The notes: generated by a model from the sequence alone, not told the origin. A DNA stretch of 64,000 nucleotides from Cellulophaga sp. BC115SP (GCF_009905545.1 NZ_JAAALB010000002.1:186001-250000), one strand, 5' to 3'. Shown: positions 33,098-43,091, numbered from the stretch's first letter. Made by a program: numbers and translations.

Positions 33098-33829
33098 ATG
33101 AAAAGATTTTTTACAATTCTGCTACTTATGACTGCCTTTTATGCGCAGGCGCAAACAGAAGTTGAGCTACAGGATACCACCAGCGCAAAATTTACAGCTC
33201 AAAGTACTCCACAGCTTAGAATAAGCCTTGGATTACCGTCTTCTTGTTTGGAGTTTATTTCTTTTCCTAGGTTACAATCATACTTAGAAGCTTACAATGC
33301 CAAACCGAATTTGTTTGTAGGATACATTCCATTACAAGTTAATTTGCTATACAATCGCTTTAAGTTTGATTTGGGTATCAATTACAGTACCACAAGTGGA
33401 GGGAAGTCTTATGGCTCATTTGAGAGTAAATCAAGTGCAAACACTGCCAATTTCACGATTGGATATGCTTTTTTGGCTGATCGCAATAATTACTTTTACC
33501 TTAATGGAGGAATAGGGTATGCTAGCTATAATCAGTACATTACGAGAGTGAAAGCCTCCAGTAATAATTTAAACTACCCTTTGCCTAACACACTTGGTCA
33601 AGGAGTTAATTTTGCGTTAAATCAACCATTTATGGATTTTGGTATCGAGTTTTTTAATAGAACACCTCAAAAATCAGCAGGAGGTTCCTTTAAAGCTGGT
33701 TACAGGCTAGGATTTAATAGTGTCCCATGGGAACTAAAATATAGCCCATCTCAAGATGGATTACCCAGTGATAAAATCTCCAATTTTTATATACAGGTGA
33801 TGTTACATTTTGGGCATAAAAAACTTTGA
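33098..33829 (+). CDS. Outer-membrane barrel-like protein, first gene of LytS/LytTR operon
   Basis: A 243-residue protein with a signal peptide (RFFTILLLMTAFYAQA). The mature region reads as a beta-barrel: RISLGLPSSCLEFISFPRLQ, FKFDLGINYSTTSGGKSYGS and FYLNGGIGYASYNQYI; it ends in a strand finishing HFGHKKL. It lies 3 bp upstream of the next gene and heads an operon that ends with a two-component system, so it may supply a sensed or structural component. No family is recognised. The 449-bp upstream gap (32643-33097) contains no convincing gene. Confidence 0.65.
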   Translation: MKRFFTILLLMTAFYAQAQTEVELQDTTSAKFTAQSTPQLRISLGLPSSCLEFISFPRLQSYLEAYNAKPNLFVGYIPLQVNLLYNRFKFDLGINYSTTSGGKSYGSFESKSSANTANFTIGYAFLADRNNYFYLNGGIGYASYNQYITRVKASSNNLNYPLPNTLGQGVNFALNQPFMDFGIEFFNRTPQKSAGGSFKAGYRLGFNSVPWELKYSPSQDGLPSDKISNFYIQVMLHFGHKKL

Positions 33830-33832
33830 CAA

Positions 33833-34246
33833 ATGGCTATGAGCTTCTATATAAATGTATTTTACGCGTTGGTATGGGCTAGTTTGAGATTCACTAGCGC
33901 AGATGCCCCCAAAGCTAAACTATTTATTTTGCGAGAAAGAGAATTTTGGGGCAGTAGCGTTTCAATCATCATTCAGGGGAAAAAAATCACAGAATTATCT
34001 CAAAATAGATATATCGAAATTGAGCTTCCTGCAGAATCTACAGTAATCGAAATTTCAAGAAATATTCAGGAAAAAATTGAGGTAAAAGCGGTTATTAACC
34101 TTGAAGCAAACAAAACCTATTATTTAAAAATATATCGAGAATTGGATTATTTCAAAGACCAAATCATGCTTGGGAGATTAGGTGCTCAATCAGCCCAACA
34201 GGAGCTCAAACACATGAAGAAATATGATTTTTCTGCCATACCTTAA
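33833..34246 (+). CDS. Small exported protein in LytS/LytTR operon
   Basis: A 137-residue protein with a short hydrophobic N-terminus (FYINVFYALVWASLRFTSA) and a beta-rich body (KLFILREREFWGSSVSIIIQ, VIEISRNIQEKIEVKAVINL) ending NKTYYLKIYRELDYFKD. The pattern resembles DUF2846-like periplasmic proteins, in which a strand before YYLKI is common, but the match is by eye and weak. It is sandwiched between the barrel-like gene (3 bp) and the histidine kinase (5 bp), which marks a tight operon and suggests a job in the same signalling unit. Confidence 0.6.
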   Translation: MAMSFYINVFYALVWASLRFTSADAPKAKLFILREREFWGSSVSIIIQGKKITELSQNRYIEIELPAESTVIEISRNIQEKIEVKAVINLEANKTYYLKIYRELDYFKDQIMLGRLGAQSAQQELKHMKKYDFSAIP

Positions 34247-34251
34247 AATCA

Positions 34252-35271
34252 ATGAATCAAAAAAATATCAAAAAGCTTAGCTTTCTCGCACCAATTGGTT
34301 TAGCTCTTTATTGGCTTATTCTCCTGAAAGCTTCCGCTATGCCCGAATCCAAAGAAGGTTTCATTTTGCAAAGTGGCTATATCAAATATTTACTAGGTTG
34401 GATTGGTATTTCCTTGCTGGTAGTAGGGTTGGCATATATTCATTATAAATGGGTTTTTCTTAAAATTGTTTATCATCATAATCCTGCTGTTCAAGCCCTT
34501 TGGTTTCCTTGGGTTTCAATGTTGCTATGGCTAATTTTTGAGGTTTTACAATTTCGAACAGGGCATTTTGAAGGATACATTGATGAAAACATTCTCATCA
34601 GCCTTCTAGGATTGGTGTTGATTTTGATGGTAGCCTATTTATGTGACTATATACGAACCAAACAACTTCAGACACAATTGCTTCAAAGTAAGTCAGAAGC
34701 TGACCTTCATGCGCTCAAAGCACAAATTAACCCCCACTTCCTGTTCAATGTCCTAAATACCGTTTATAACCAGGCAAGCCTAGAAGAAAGTCCTAACACT
34801 GCTGATATGATTCTGAAGATTTCTGATTTATTAAGATTTGCTATTGAAGAAGCGCCCAAAAGTAAGATTCCTCTGGATAAAGAAATCTCTTTTCTACAAA
34901 ATTATATTGATTTACAAAAAGCTAGGCTTCCACAAAGTCCAATGATTGAGCTAGACTTTCAATGGGAAATTTCTCCTAATAAATTCGTCGTTTCTCCTAT
35001 GCTATTAATGCCCTTGGCAGAAAATGCTTTTCGCTATGGTCTCAGTCTATCACACCCTTGCTACATTCGCCTTTCTGCTATTTTAGAACAACAAACTTTG
35101 AAGTTTTCAATCGAAAATAGCAATTTTGCTGTTGGTCGAGAGGGACTTGGCACTGGTCTCAAACAAGTTCAAGAGAGACTTAAACTAGAATACAATAATC
35201 AAAATGAGTTTCATATTCAGAAAAGCGACAAAATCTTTAGTGTTCAGTTGAAACTTAATCTTGGTAATTAG
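34252..35271 (+). CDS. LytS-type sensor histidine kinase
   Basis: A 339-residue membrane histidine kinase. Four membrane segments (about 10-28, 45-64, 81-100, 113-131) form the sensor; there is no large periplasmic domain. The kinase region begins with AQINPHFLFNVLN, where His162 is the expected phosphorylation site of the His_kinase (LytS/YehU) class, followed by an ATPase part with MLLMPLAENAFRYGL (N box) and GLGTGLKQVQERL (G box). It is partnered with the LytTR regulator 48 bp downstream. The stimulus is unknown; co-transcription with two exported proteins points to an envelope signal. Confidence 0.92.
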   Translation: MNQKNIKKLSFLAPIGLALYWLILLKASAMPESKEGFILQSGYIKYLLGWIGISLLVVGLAYIHYKWVFLKIVYHHNPAVQALWFPWVSMLLWLIFEVLQFRTGHFEGYIDENILISLLGLVLILMVAYLCDYIRTKQLQTQLLQSKSEADLHALKAQINPHFLFNVLNTVYNQASLEESPNTADMILKISDLLRFAIEEAPKSKIPLDKEISFLQNYIDLQKARLPQSPMIELDFQWEISPNKFVVSPMLLMPLAENAFRYGLSLSHPCYIRLSAILEQQTLKFSIENSNFAVGREGLGTGLKQVQERLKLEYNNQNEFHIQKSDKIFSVQLKLNLGN

Positions 35272-35318
35272 GCTAAAGATATTTGGCACACTAAAACCTA
35301 TAACATTCTAATATTCCT

Positions 35319-35996
35319 ATGAATTGCATTATCCTCGATGACGAACCAGCTGCCGTTGCTATTCTTGAAAGATATATTCAAAAAGTACCCGATTTTCAGC
35401 ACCTTCAGTCCTTCCACAGTCCGACGGAAGCGTTGGGTTTTATCAAACAACAGGCGGTTGAATTAGTATTTTTAGACATTCAAATGCCCGATTTATTGGG
35501 AACTGACCTAGCCAAACTTTTACCCAAAGAAACACAAGTGATTTTTACTACTGCTTTTTCTGATTATGCTGTAGAAGGATTTTCTTTGAGGGCTGTTGAT
35601 TATCTCCTAAAGCCAATTAGTTTTCCGAGGTTTCTGGAAGCATGTAATCGTGCACTAGAGAATAGGACGCAGCGTAATTCTACAAACGAATACTTTTTTG
35701 TAAAGGATGGACACGATTGGATAAAAACTATCTGGAATGATATCCTTTTCATTCAGTCAGATGGAAATTTACTTTACATCCACGAAAAAGATCGAAAAGT
35801 AATTACTAGAATGCCTTTGAAAGACATTATTCATCAACTTCCAGTTGGTCAATTCACTAGAGTACATAAATCTTATATAGTTTCTTTTACTGCTATCAAA
35901 CGAATAGAGCGCCATCAATTACATGTTCAAAATGCAATCATTCCGATTGCTAGTTCGTATAGAGAAACCTTGGAAAAGCATTTCGGTTTGAAATAA
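35319..35996 (+). CDS. LytTR-family response regulator
   Basis: A 225-residue regulator. The receiver domain (1-115) has the acidic pair at LDDEP, the phosphoacceptor Asp53 in VFLDIQMP, and the conserved Lys in LLKPI. The LytTR DNA-binding domain (about 125-225) contains DILFIQSDGNLLYIHEKDRK, RMPLKDIIHQLP and FTRVHKSYIVS, typical of AgrA/LytR-type ten-strand recognition. It is the last gene of the 33098-35996 operon and pairs with the LytS kinase just upstream. Targets are unknown; the operon itself is a plausible one. Confidence 0.94.
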   Translation: MNCIILDDEPAAVAILERYIQKVPDFQHLQSFHSPTEALGFIKQQAVELVFLDIQMPDLLGTDLAKLLPKETQVIFTTAFSDYAVEGFSLRAVDYLLKPISFPRFLEACNRALENRTQRNSTNEYFFVKDGHDWIKTIWNDILFIQSDGNLLYIHEKDRKVITRMPLKDIIHQLPVGQFTRVHKSYIVSFTAIKRIERHQLHVQNAIIPIASSYRETLEKHFGLK

Positions 35997-36030
35997 CTTC
36001 TCCAAGGCATATAGTTAGTAAACAACTGTT

Positions 36031-37443
36031 CTATCTTCTCGGTAAATCTTTCATTACCTCCTTTATCCACTGTTGTTTAGGACTCCGCAGTATCACTTGT
36101 GGGGTAAAACCTGTCTCATCAATTGGATGCTTGGCAGTCCATGAAGATTGACTGATTGGGATATACAAATAATAGTTTTGATATGGTAAGTCTGTACGAT
36201 TTGACATACCTTCATAATCCATCATTCCTACTGTATGCTGACCATAAGTAACAACTTTTGAAGATTGTTTCAATAAGTAGAAAAAGTATTCTGTCGAACT
36301 ACCACAAAGCTCATCGAAGAGCACGGCTACTTTTTGGGGCTTCTTACTGATTGAATCTAAAGGAAACTGTACACTCGGAATTGGATAGAATTTTTCAGTA
36401 GTTTTGGGAAGTTTCTCATAAGCTTGTCGATAAGCCTGCATAATCGTATCAGGGAAATATTTGTGATACTCTTTGGGTAACTCTTGGGTTACATAGCCCG
36501 ACAAATCATTCCGTTTATGAACCACATTTTCGGGGCTAACGCGTAATATGCTCCTTTCTTGACGGATAGGATTAGTCATTAGGTAGGGTAAGAGATGTAC
36601 CCAGCCAGACTCTCCTCCTCCATTTGCTCTCAAATCTATAATCAAATAGGGATGCCCAACAATATCTTGATGATACTGAGCAACTTGTGATTGAATGTAC
36701 CCATCATTATTACCAAAACTAGGAATTCTGATATAAAAAAAGTCTTTGTTCAATGACTCAAAATGAACGCCCTGTTGGTGATTGCGCCAAGTAGAAAGTT
36801 CCTTAATCTCTTCAATACTAGCCTTTTGAGGGGCTATTCGTGCCCAAATATTAAAATTCCAGATAAACAATAGATTTCCTTTGGTACTAACAGGGATATC
36901 ATTGGACATAAAGGTATCAAACAATTCGGCGTACCAATGTTGGTTCTTTTTCACTAAAGTAAAGTAAACAAATCCCTTCGGATAAGAATCTTTTCCCTCT
37001 AATTTGAGTGCTTTGTAAACATTTGGGGCGGTATTGACTATCGCAATTTTGGTAGTACTGTCTTCATTAATCCATACGCCTTCCCATAAGTTGAATTTAT
37101 TAGCAAAGGATTTGGGGATGGATAAAACGACACTGTCATTGGCTGATTTTTCACGATAACTAAAGCTAAAATGCTTGTCTTCAAAGAACCTTACATATTG
37201 CTTCAGAATCCCAAAACAGGCTTTGGGATTTATCTCTTGCTTGGTTTTTTCCAATAGTGAGGTTTTGAGTTTTTCATAGACAACACCCTTCTTGGCACTT
37301 ACTTTAGAGGGAAAGCCCGCATAATTTAACTCTGTTTTTTGAATCATCTTTTGCAAATTCTCTTGGCAATTACAACTGATTTGAGCAAACAAACCAAATT
37401 CCACCCCAATTAATAGGATAGCCAAATAGTATAACTTTTTCAT
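36031..37443 (-). CDS. Secreted S41-family (C-terminal processing) protease
   Basis: About 470 residues, with a signal peptide (MKKLYYLAILLIGVEFGLFA). The C-terminal half is a peptidase S41 catalytic domain: DLRANGGGESGW, a strand-helix element, and AVLFDELCGSSTEYFFYLL, where CGSSTEY carries the expected catalytic Ser, followed by GQHTVGMMDYEGMSN. The N-terminal third is a helical region and no PDZ domain is obvious, which is common in Bacteroidota S41 proteins. An in-frame start at 37467 adds eight residues before the signal; the ATG at 37443 is preferred. It is convergent with the response regulator and stands alone. Confidence 0.85.
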   Translation of the reverse strand: MKKLYYLAILLIGVEFGLFAQISCNCQENLQKMIQKTELNYAGFPSKVSAKKGVVYEKLKTSLLEKTKQEINPKACFGILKQYVRFFEDKHFSFSYREKSANDSVVLSIPKSFANKFNLWEGVWINEDSTTKIAIVNTAPNVYKALKLEGKDSYPKGFVYFTLVKKNQHWYAELFDTFMSNDIPVSTKGNLLFIWNFNIWARIAPQKASIEEIKELSTWRNHQQGVHFESLNKDFFYIRIPSFGNNDGYIQSQVAQYHQDIVGHPYLIIDLRANGGGESGWVHLLPYLMTNPIRQERSILRVSPENVVHKRNDLSGYVTQELPKEYHKYFPDTIMQAYRQAYEKLPKTTEKFYPIPSVQFPLDSISKKPQKVAVLFDELCGSSTEYFFYLLKQSSKVVTYGQHTVGMMDYEGMSNRTDLPYQNYYLYIPISQSSWTAKHPIDETGFTPQVILRSPKQQWIKEVMKDLPRR

Positions 37444-37627
37444 AGGTAGTTTTTTTAGAGAAAACAACAGGATTTAGATTTTTATAGAACAAAAAAATAA
37501 CATTTTGGCTCAAAAAACAATTGTAAAGTTTAGGGTGCAGACTCAAAACAATCATAAAAGTATTCTATGAATGCCAAACAAGATTAAACTTTTCGGCTGG
37601 TTATTATCTTTTTCGGAGGAATGGACG

Positions 37628-37635
37628 TAATTTTG
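37628..37635 (+). promoter_or_regulatory. Candidate -7 box for lepA
   Basis: TAATTTTG fits TAnnTTTG. It lies 87 bp upstream of the GTG start and would leave an 80-nt leader. No -33 box was identified. Confidence 0.35.
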
Positions 37636-37722
37636 TAAATACAATTTGAAGAATTGTGGGTTTACGATGCCTAAGGTATCAAAAAGCATCGCAAAAGAAA
37701 CAACAGATAAATTAAACGAAAC

Positions 37723-39510
37723 GTGAAAAACATTCGTAATTTTTGCATTATTGCACATATTGACCACGGCAAAAGTACTCTAGCCGACCGTTTGATTGAA
37801 TTTACTAATACTGTTCAAAAGCGTGATATGCAAGCTCAGCTTTTGGATGATATGGACTTGGAACGTGAACGTGGTATTACTATCAAGTCACACGCTATCC
37901 AAATGAACTATCAATACGGCGACGAGAGTTATACTTTTAACCTCATCGACACACCAGGACACGTTGACTTTTCTTATGAAGTTTCTCGCTCAATTGCTGC
38001 CTGCGAAGGAGCGTTATTGATTGTTGATGCTTCACAAGGTATCGAAGCTCAAACTATCTCAAACCTTTTCTTGGCCTTGAATCATGACTTGGTAATTATT
38101 CCAGTTTTGAACAAAATTGACCTTCCAGGAGCGATGCCTGAAGAAGTAAAAGACCAAGTAGTAGATCTTTTGGGTTGTGACCGTGACGAAATTATTCATG
38201 CTTCAGGAAAAGAAGGTATTGGTATCAAAGATATTTTGGATGCTATCGTTGATCGTGTACCTGCACCAAAAGGCAATCCAGATTCTGAATTACAAGCACT
38301 TATCTTCGACTCGGTATTTAACTCATTCCGTGGTATCGAAGTTATTTTCCGTGTATATAATGGTACTATCAAAAAAGGTGATAAAGTAAAATTCGTAGCT
38401 ACTGGGAAAGAATATACCGCCGATGAAATTGGTACGCTCCGTTTTGATAAAGAACCTAAATCAGAAGTAAGAGCAGGTGACGTAGGTTATTTGATTTCAG
38501 GTATTAAAGATGCCAAAGAAGTAAAAGTTGGTGATACGATCACACACCGCGACAAACCTTGCTTGGATATGATTCAAGGTTTTGAAGAGGTAAAACCAAT
38601 GGTATTTGCGGGTATTTATCCTGTAGACACCACCGAGTTTGAGGACCTTCGTGATGCGATGGAGAAATTGCAATTGAACGATGCCTCGTTGGTGTGGGAG
38701 CCCGAAACTTCTGCTGCCTTAGGATTTGGTTTTCGTTGTGGTTTCTTGGGTATGTTACACATGGAAATCGTTCAGGAGCGTTTGGAACGTGAATTTGATA
38801 TGACGGTAATCACGACAGTACCTTCAGTAAAATTCAAAGTAAATACCACAAACGAAGGTGAAATTTGGGTATCTGCTCCGTCTGAGTTACCAGACCCTAA
38901 CAAAATTGATAGCGTAGAAGAACCGTTTATCAAAGCGCAAATCATCTCGAAATCTGAGTATGTAGGTTCGATTATGAAGCTTTGTATGGACAAACGTGGT
39001 ATTCTCAAAAATCAAATTTACTTGACTTCTGACCGTGTTGAGTTACAGTTTGATATGCCTCTTTCTGAAGTTGTATTTGACTTCTTTGACAAATTGAAGA
39101 CTATTTCTCGTGGATACGCTTCATTGGATTATGAATTCAAAGGCTATGAAGAAAGTGACATGGTGAAGCTTGACATTATGCTCAATGCAGAACCAGTGGA
39201 TGCGCTTTCTGCAATTGTACACCGTGAAAAAGCTTACGAATGGGGTAAACGTTTATGCGAAAAGTTAAGAGAATTATTACCTCGCCAACAGTTCGAAATC
39301 GCTATTCAAGCAGCAATCGGTCAAAAAATTATTGCTCGTGAAACGGTTAAAGCGCTTCGTAAAGACGTATTAGCAAAATGTTACGGTGGTGACATTTCTC
39401 GTAAACGTAAATTGTTGGAAAAACAGAAAAAAGGTAAGAAGAGAATGCGTCAAGTAGGTAACGTAGAAATTCCTCAAGAAGCATTTATGGCTGTATTGAA
39501 ACTAGACTAG
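37723..39510 (+). CDS. lepA: Elongation factor 4 (LepA), GTP-binding back-translocase
   Basis: A 595-residue translational GTPase that binds the ribosome and back-translocates stalled complexes. G-motifs are intact: [14 protein letters not shown] (G1), [13 protein letters not shown] (G3) and NKIDLPGA (G4). LepA-specific parts include [20 protein letters not shown] and the C-terminal [20 protein letters not shown], with a lysine-rich stretch [15 protein letters not shown] just before it. The start codon is GTG at 37723, where the first residues ([15 protein letters not shown]) match the normal N-terminus. Length is normal. The gene is monocistronic in this window. Confidence 0.97.
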   Translation: MKNIRNFCIIAHIDHGKSTLADRLIEFTNTVQKRDMQAQLLDDMDLERERGITIKSHAIQMNYQYGDESYTFNLIDTPGHVDFSYEVSRSIAACEGALLIVDASQGIEAQTISNLFLALNHDLVIIPVLNKIDLPGAMPEEVKDQVVDLLGCDRDEIIHASGKEGIGIKDILDAIVDRVPAPKGNPDSELQALIFDSVFNSFRGIEVIFRVYNGTIKKGDKVKFVATGKEYTADEIGTLRFDKEPKSEVRAGDVGYLISGIKDAKEVKVGDTITHRDKPCLDMIQGFEEVKPMVFAGIYPVDTTEFEDLRDAMEKLQLNDASLVWEPETSAALGFGFRCGFLGMLHMEIVQERLEREFDMTVITTVPSVKFKVNTTNEGEIWVSAPSELPDPNKIDSVEEPFIKAQIISKSEYVGSIMKLCMDKRGILKNQIYLTSDRVELQFDMPLSEVVFDFFDKLKTISRGYASLDYEFKGYEESDMVKLDIMLNAEPVDALSAIVHREKAYEWGKRLCEKLRELLPRQQFEIAIQAAIGQKIIARETVKALRKDVLAKCYGGDISRKRKLLEKQKKGKKRMRQVGNVEIPQEAFMAVLKLD

Positions 39511-39730
39511 CATTAAATGAGAAATTGTGTTTTTGAATGATGACTATTTTTCAAAAATTCCTTTTCTTGATAAATGATAAAAGCTCAAGCGTAAGTTTGG
39601 GCTTTTGTCGTTTATATACTACCAACTTAACCCGTATTCACCTAACTTCACTCATATACTTATCCAATCTTTCTCATTCTTCTAGGTAATAATTCCTTCT
39701 ATCTTGCTATCAATCAAAACCGTAAGCAAC

Positions 39731-40192
39731 ATGGAAAAGTTAACAATAAAAAAGCAGCTTTTTGAAAAAGCAATTCAACAGCAACAAACCTTAGTAAGAG
39801 ATATTCAAAAACGTCTTTCTGACTTAAAAGAAAGTATTACCTCTTTAGAAGTTGGAAGTTTCGGAGGAAGTGACGACGCTCGTCGAGAAGAAGATGTTGA
39901 AGATATTCAGCAAGAAAAAATCCACTTAGCTAATGCTAAAGCAGAGCTAAATAAACTCGAAGCATTATTTCGAGATGTACAAATCGACGCTAAAGTTGGT
40001 GTGGGAAGTATTGTAAAAACAGAGCTTTTCAATTTTATTTTTGCCATCAACATGCCACAAATTGAAGCAAATGGCGAACGATATATGCTAGTATCAGATC
40101 AAGCGCCAATATTTAAAGCATTAGAAGGAAAAACTGTTGGTGAAGAAGCACAAATTAATCGTCATCATTATACGATAAAGGAGATTTTTTGA
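39731..40192 (+). CDS. Gre-factor-like protein (coiled coil plus FKBP-like domain)
   Basis: About 153 residues. The N-terminal half is a long antiparallel coiled coil (FEKAIQQQQTLVRDIQKRLS, EDVEDIQQEKIHLANAKAEL), and the C-terminal half is a small beta domain starting KVGVGSIVKTELFNFIFAIN and ending EAQINRHHYTIKEIF. This is the arrangement of GreA/GreB transcript-cleavage factors, but the pairing of acidic residues at the coiled-coil tip (GGSDDARREEDVE) shows only loose resemblance, so it may be a Gre-like relative, not a true Gre factor. The in-frame ATG at 39704 is less likely than the one at 39731. Confidence 0.65.
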   Translation: MEKLTIKKQLFEKAIQQQQTLVRDIQKRLSDLKESITSLEVGSFGGSDDARREEDVEDIQQEKIHLANAKAELNKLEALFRDVQIDAKVGVGSIVKTELFNFIFAINMPQIEANGERYMLVSDQAPIFKALEGKTVGEEAQINRHHYTIKEIF

Positions 40193-40210
40193 TCTATTAC
40201 GCATCATAAC

Positions 40211-40237
40211 CTAGTTCGAGACTAAGTCTTGAACTAG
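40211..40237. repeat. Dispersed intergenic repeat family A, short copy 4
   Basis: A 27-nt near-perfect palindrome, starting CTAGTTC and ending GAACTAG around ACTAAGT. Only the core of the family is present, without the upstream AT-rich part. It lies between convergent genes ending at 40192 and 40254. Confidence 0.7.
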
Positions 40238-40253
40238 TCTAGTTTCCTAACCT

Positions 40254-41264
40254 TCATTCTCTTTTCTTACGATACACTTTCTTCATCACTGCATCACCCA
40301 CGCCTGTACGAAAATGACTCTGTTCGTAGAAGTTTTGATAATATTCGGTCAACCCATTCTTTCCTGTAAAATCATACACTCTTTTAGGAAACAATTTTTG
40401 TAATAGTGCCAAGTCTGTGGGATGAAACTTGACTTGTTCATACAATGGACTCAAAATTATTTTGTAGTCCGTATGATGCTTTTTGAAAATATCAGCTATC
40501 TCTTGAAGCATTTTTTCCTGACGATATTCAATTAAAATTGACTTATCCGTCTGCTGACCTTTTCTTTGATAAAACACTCCCTTTTTTTCCTGATAGTACT
40601 CTTCTGGATATTGACTTACCAAACGCTCCTGAAAAGGCATATAGATGGTATTATTTCTGGTATCATAATAGATGGGCTTTTCTTGAATAAAGCCTTTCAT
40701 CCAACTTTGATAGCCCAATAATTGATACCCATAATAGCGAATCCAAAAGTCAGGTTGTATATACGCTTTGAGAAATAGCGTTTGAAAATCTAATGTTGAC
40801 TCCCCTGAGACCTTCGGATGTTTGATATACAAGTGATTATCGACGTTTGAAGTATGCGTAAACGTACGATCATGACATATAATGAGTAGTACATTTTTCA
40901 ACTCCACTCCCTGTCCATCTAGCCATTTGATTTTAGTGTAAATCCCATAAATAGACTCATTTGAAGCATCGAAAAGAAAAGGTTCTGCATTTTGAGGCAA
41001 ATATTTTTTCCAACGTGCTGGCTTAAATGCCATCGTTCGGGAACTCCCAAAAATGAAAGAATTATAATGAAACTGAGGATTATTGCGAATAAATGTCTCG
41101 GTAGAAACATAATCTCTATTGGGAACAATCACAGGTTTTGAAAAGTCCGAGTAGCTATGCAGCACTTTGAAGGGATCAAAATACCAGTATCCCAACAAAA
41201 ACAAACAGCCTACAACAATCGGAACAATCGAAAACTTGAGAATAGTCCAAATAAATCTACGCAT
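40254..41264 (-). CDS. Membrane-anchored protein with SGNH-hydrolase-like fold, function unknown
   Basis: A 336-residue protein with one N-terminal membrane segment (FSIVPIVVGCLFLLGYWYF). The extracytoplasmic part begins SDFSKPVIVPNRDYVSTETF and contains FIFGSSRTMAFK, which resembles the block I GxS of SGNH-like proteins, and a C-terminal IILSPLYEQVKFHPTD. Proteins of this shape occur near envelope polysaccharide or cell-wall acylation genes (DltD- or AlgX-like), but catalytic blocks are not clear. It is 55 bp upstream (in its own direction, downstream) of tcdA on the same strand; co-transcription is possible. Confidence 0.5.
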   Translation of the reverse strand: MRRFIWTILKFSIVPIVVGCLFLLGYWYFDPFKVLHSYSDFSKPVIVPNRDYVSTETFIRNNPQFHYNSFIFGSSRTMAFKPARWKKYLPQNAEPFLFDASNESIYGIYTKIKWLDGQGVELKNVLLIICHDRTFTHTSNVDNHLYIKHPKVSGESTLDFQTLFLKAYIQPDFWIRYYGYQLLGYQSWMKGFIQEKPIYYDTRNNTIYMPFQERLVSQYPEEYYQEKKGVFYQRKGQQTDKSILIEYRQEKMLQEIADIFKKHHTDYKIILSPLYEQVKFHPTDLALLQKLFPKRVYDFTGKNGLTEYYQNFYEQSHFRTGVGDAVMKKVYRKKRE

Positions 41265-41319
41265 GAGAAAGGAAATACCAGTGCTTCAAAAAACCATAAA
41301 GCACTGGTAATGAAGTATA

Positions 41320-42108
41320 TTATTTCTTTTTCTGTTTCTTTTCACGAGCTACCATCTCTTTTGGTTTTTTCTCCATTTTGATTGGATAGCCCAATAAATC
41401 ACGAATTACCACTGATGCACAAACACCTCCAAATGCCGCAGGAATATAAGAAATTGTCCCATAAGCAGACTTCTTAAAGTTGCTGCCATCTGTTAGCATC
41501 AATGAATCATCATCGTGTTTTTCTAAAGAAAAGACTGCTTTGATACCCGAACGAATCCCTAATTTACGCAAACGCTTGCGAACTAAAGATGCCAAATAAC
41601 ATTGTCTAGTATCAAATAAATCTGCAGTTCTGAGCAATGTTGGGTCCACTTTTCCACCTGCTCCCATCGAACTTACGATTTTGAGTCCTTTGTTGTAAGC
41701 AGTACTCAATAGTGTCAGTTTAGGTGTAATGGAGTCGATACAGTCCATTACATAATCAAACTGATTTTCGCTCAAAAGTTTTTCTGCGGCTTCTGGAGAT
41801 AAAAACTCCTTGATAGTTGTTAGCTTCAATTCTGGATTAATCGCCAACAAGCGCTCAGTCATAATATCCGCTTTGGGCTCGCCATGGTTGGTTGCCAAGG
41901 CAGGCAACTGACGGTTACGATTGGATGGATCGACCACGTCGCCATCTACAATTGTCATAGTACCGACGCCTGAGCGCGCGACAAATTCGGCAGCAAATGA
42001 ACCAACGCCACCTAAGCCCACCACTAATACGTGAGCATTTTGTAATTTTTGAATTCCCTCGTCACCTACCAACAATTTGGTTCTACCAAGCCAAGCTAAA
42101 TCACTCAT
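41320..42108 (-). CDS. tcdA: tRNA threonylcarbamoyladenosine dehydratase
   Basis: ATP-dependent cyclisation of t6A37 of tRNA to the hydantoin form ct6A. The 262-residue ThiF/E1-like protein begins FLGRTKLLV-like (residues 4-12: WLGRTKLLV), then ALVVGLGGVGSFAAEFVA-like Rossmann motif VLVVGLGGVGSFAAEFVARS, MTIVDGDVVDPSNRNRQLPA and a late AFGGVCASVVIRDL, all characteristic of TcdA. A cysteine-containing strand (FDYVMDCIDSI) is present as in the family. It lies 32 bp from the glycosyltransferase gene on the same strand and may share its transcript. Confidence 0.92.
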   Translation of the reverse strand: MSDLAWLGRTKLLVGDEGIQKLQNAHVLVVGLGGVGSFAAEFVARSGVGTMTIVDGDVVDPSNRNRQLPALATNHGEPKADIMTERLLAINPELKLTTIKEFLSPEAAEKLLSENQFDYVMDCIDSITPKLTLLSTAYNKGLKIVSSMGAGGKVDPTLLRTADLFDTRQCYLASLVRKRLRKLGIRSGIKAVFSLEKHDDDSLMLTDGSNFKKSAYGTISYIPAAFGGVCASVVIRDLLGYPIKMEKKPKEMVAREKKQKKK

Positions 42109-42140
42109 TTTTTATTGAAAATATCTTTTACTTAAAATCT

Positions 42141-43091
42141 TTAAAGTTCTTCTCTAATTTGATAATCAGTAGTTCTATCAGAGTTCATGGTTAGTAATTC
42201 GCCAATAAAACCAGCTAAAAACAGTTGTGAACCTATAATAATCGCTACCAACGCCAAATAAAACCACGTATTATCAGTAATATTTCGGAAAGGAATATGA
42301 TTAGAAATGCTGTAAATTTTATCACCTATCAAGTAAAGTGTAATAAATAAGCCTACCAAAAATGACAAGATACCCAAACTACCAAATAGGTGCATTGGGC
42401 GTTTACCAAACTTCTGAACGAAAGTGATCGAAAGTAAATCTAGTAATCCATAAAGAAAACGTTCGATACCAAACTTGGTTGTACCATATTTACGAGCCTG
42501 ATGCTGCACTACTTTTTCTCCAATTCTTGAAAAACCGTTCCAATTAGCCTGAACAGGGATATAGCGGTGCATTTCGCCATACAGACGGATTGTTTTGATT
42601 ACCTCCAATTTGTAGGCTTTCAAACCACAGTTATTGTCATGCAGATTAATACCCGACATCCATTTGATTGCCGCATTGTAAAGTTTCGTAGGTATGGTTT
42701 TCGAAAGTGGATCAAAACGTTTTTGTTTCCAACCCGAAACCAAATCATAATCCTCAACCGTAATCATGCGATATAACTCAGGAATTTCATCTGGGCTATC
42801 CTGCAAATCAGCATCCATTGTGATCACCACACTTCCTTGAGCTTTCTGAAAACCCACGTGCAAAGCAGCAGATTTACCATAGTTGCGACTAAATGAAACA
42901 GCTTTAATACGAGGATTCTGTGCGGCAAGGGATTTCAACACTTGCCAAGAGCGGTCTTTACTCCCATCGTTCACAAAAATCACTTCGTAGGTAAATTGAT
43001 TTTCATCCATCACTCGCTCAATCCATGCACAAAGTTCAGGCAAAGATTCCTCCTCATTATATAGTGGTACTACAATCGAAATTGCTAACAT
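42141..43091 (-). CDS. GT2 glycosyltransferase with two C-terminal membrane helices
   Basis: A 316-residue family-2 glycosyltransferase of the DPM1/GtrB type that loads a sugar onto undecaprenyl phosphate. The GT-A domain starts SIVVPLYNEEESLPELCAWI and has the DXD-type VITMDADLQDSPDEIPELYR; later AYKLEVIKTIRLYGEMHRYI and RKYGTTKFGIERF follow the family. Two membrane segments (about 235-260 and 272-295) then anchor it, with a short tail. The acceptor and sugar are not determinable. It lies between trmN6 and tcdA on the same strand, with short gaps. Confidence 0.9.
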   Translation of the reverse strand: MLAISIVVPLYNEEESLPELCAWIERVMDENQFTYEVIFVNDGSKDRSWQVLKSLAAQNPRIKAVSFSRNYGKSAALHVGFQKAQGSVVITMDADLQDSPDEIPELYRMITVEDYDLVSGWKQKRFDPLSKTIPTKLYNAAIKWMSGINLHDNNCGLKAYKLEVIKTIRLYGEMHRYIPVQANWNGFSRIGEKVVQHQARKYGTTKFGIERFLYGLLDLLSITFVQKFGKRPMHLFGSLGILSFLVGLFITLYLIGDKIYSISNHIPFRNITDNTWFYLALVAIIIGSQLFLAGFIGELLTMNSDRTTDYQIREEL

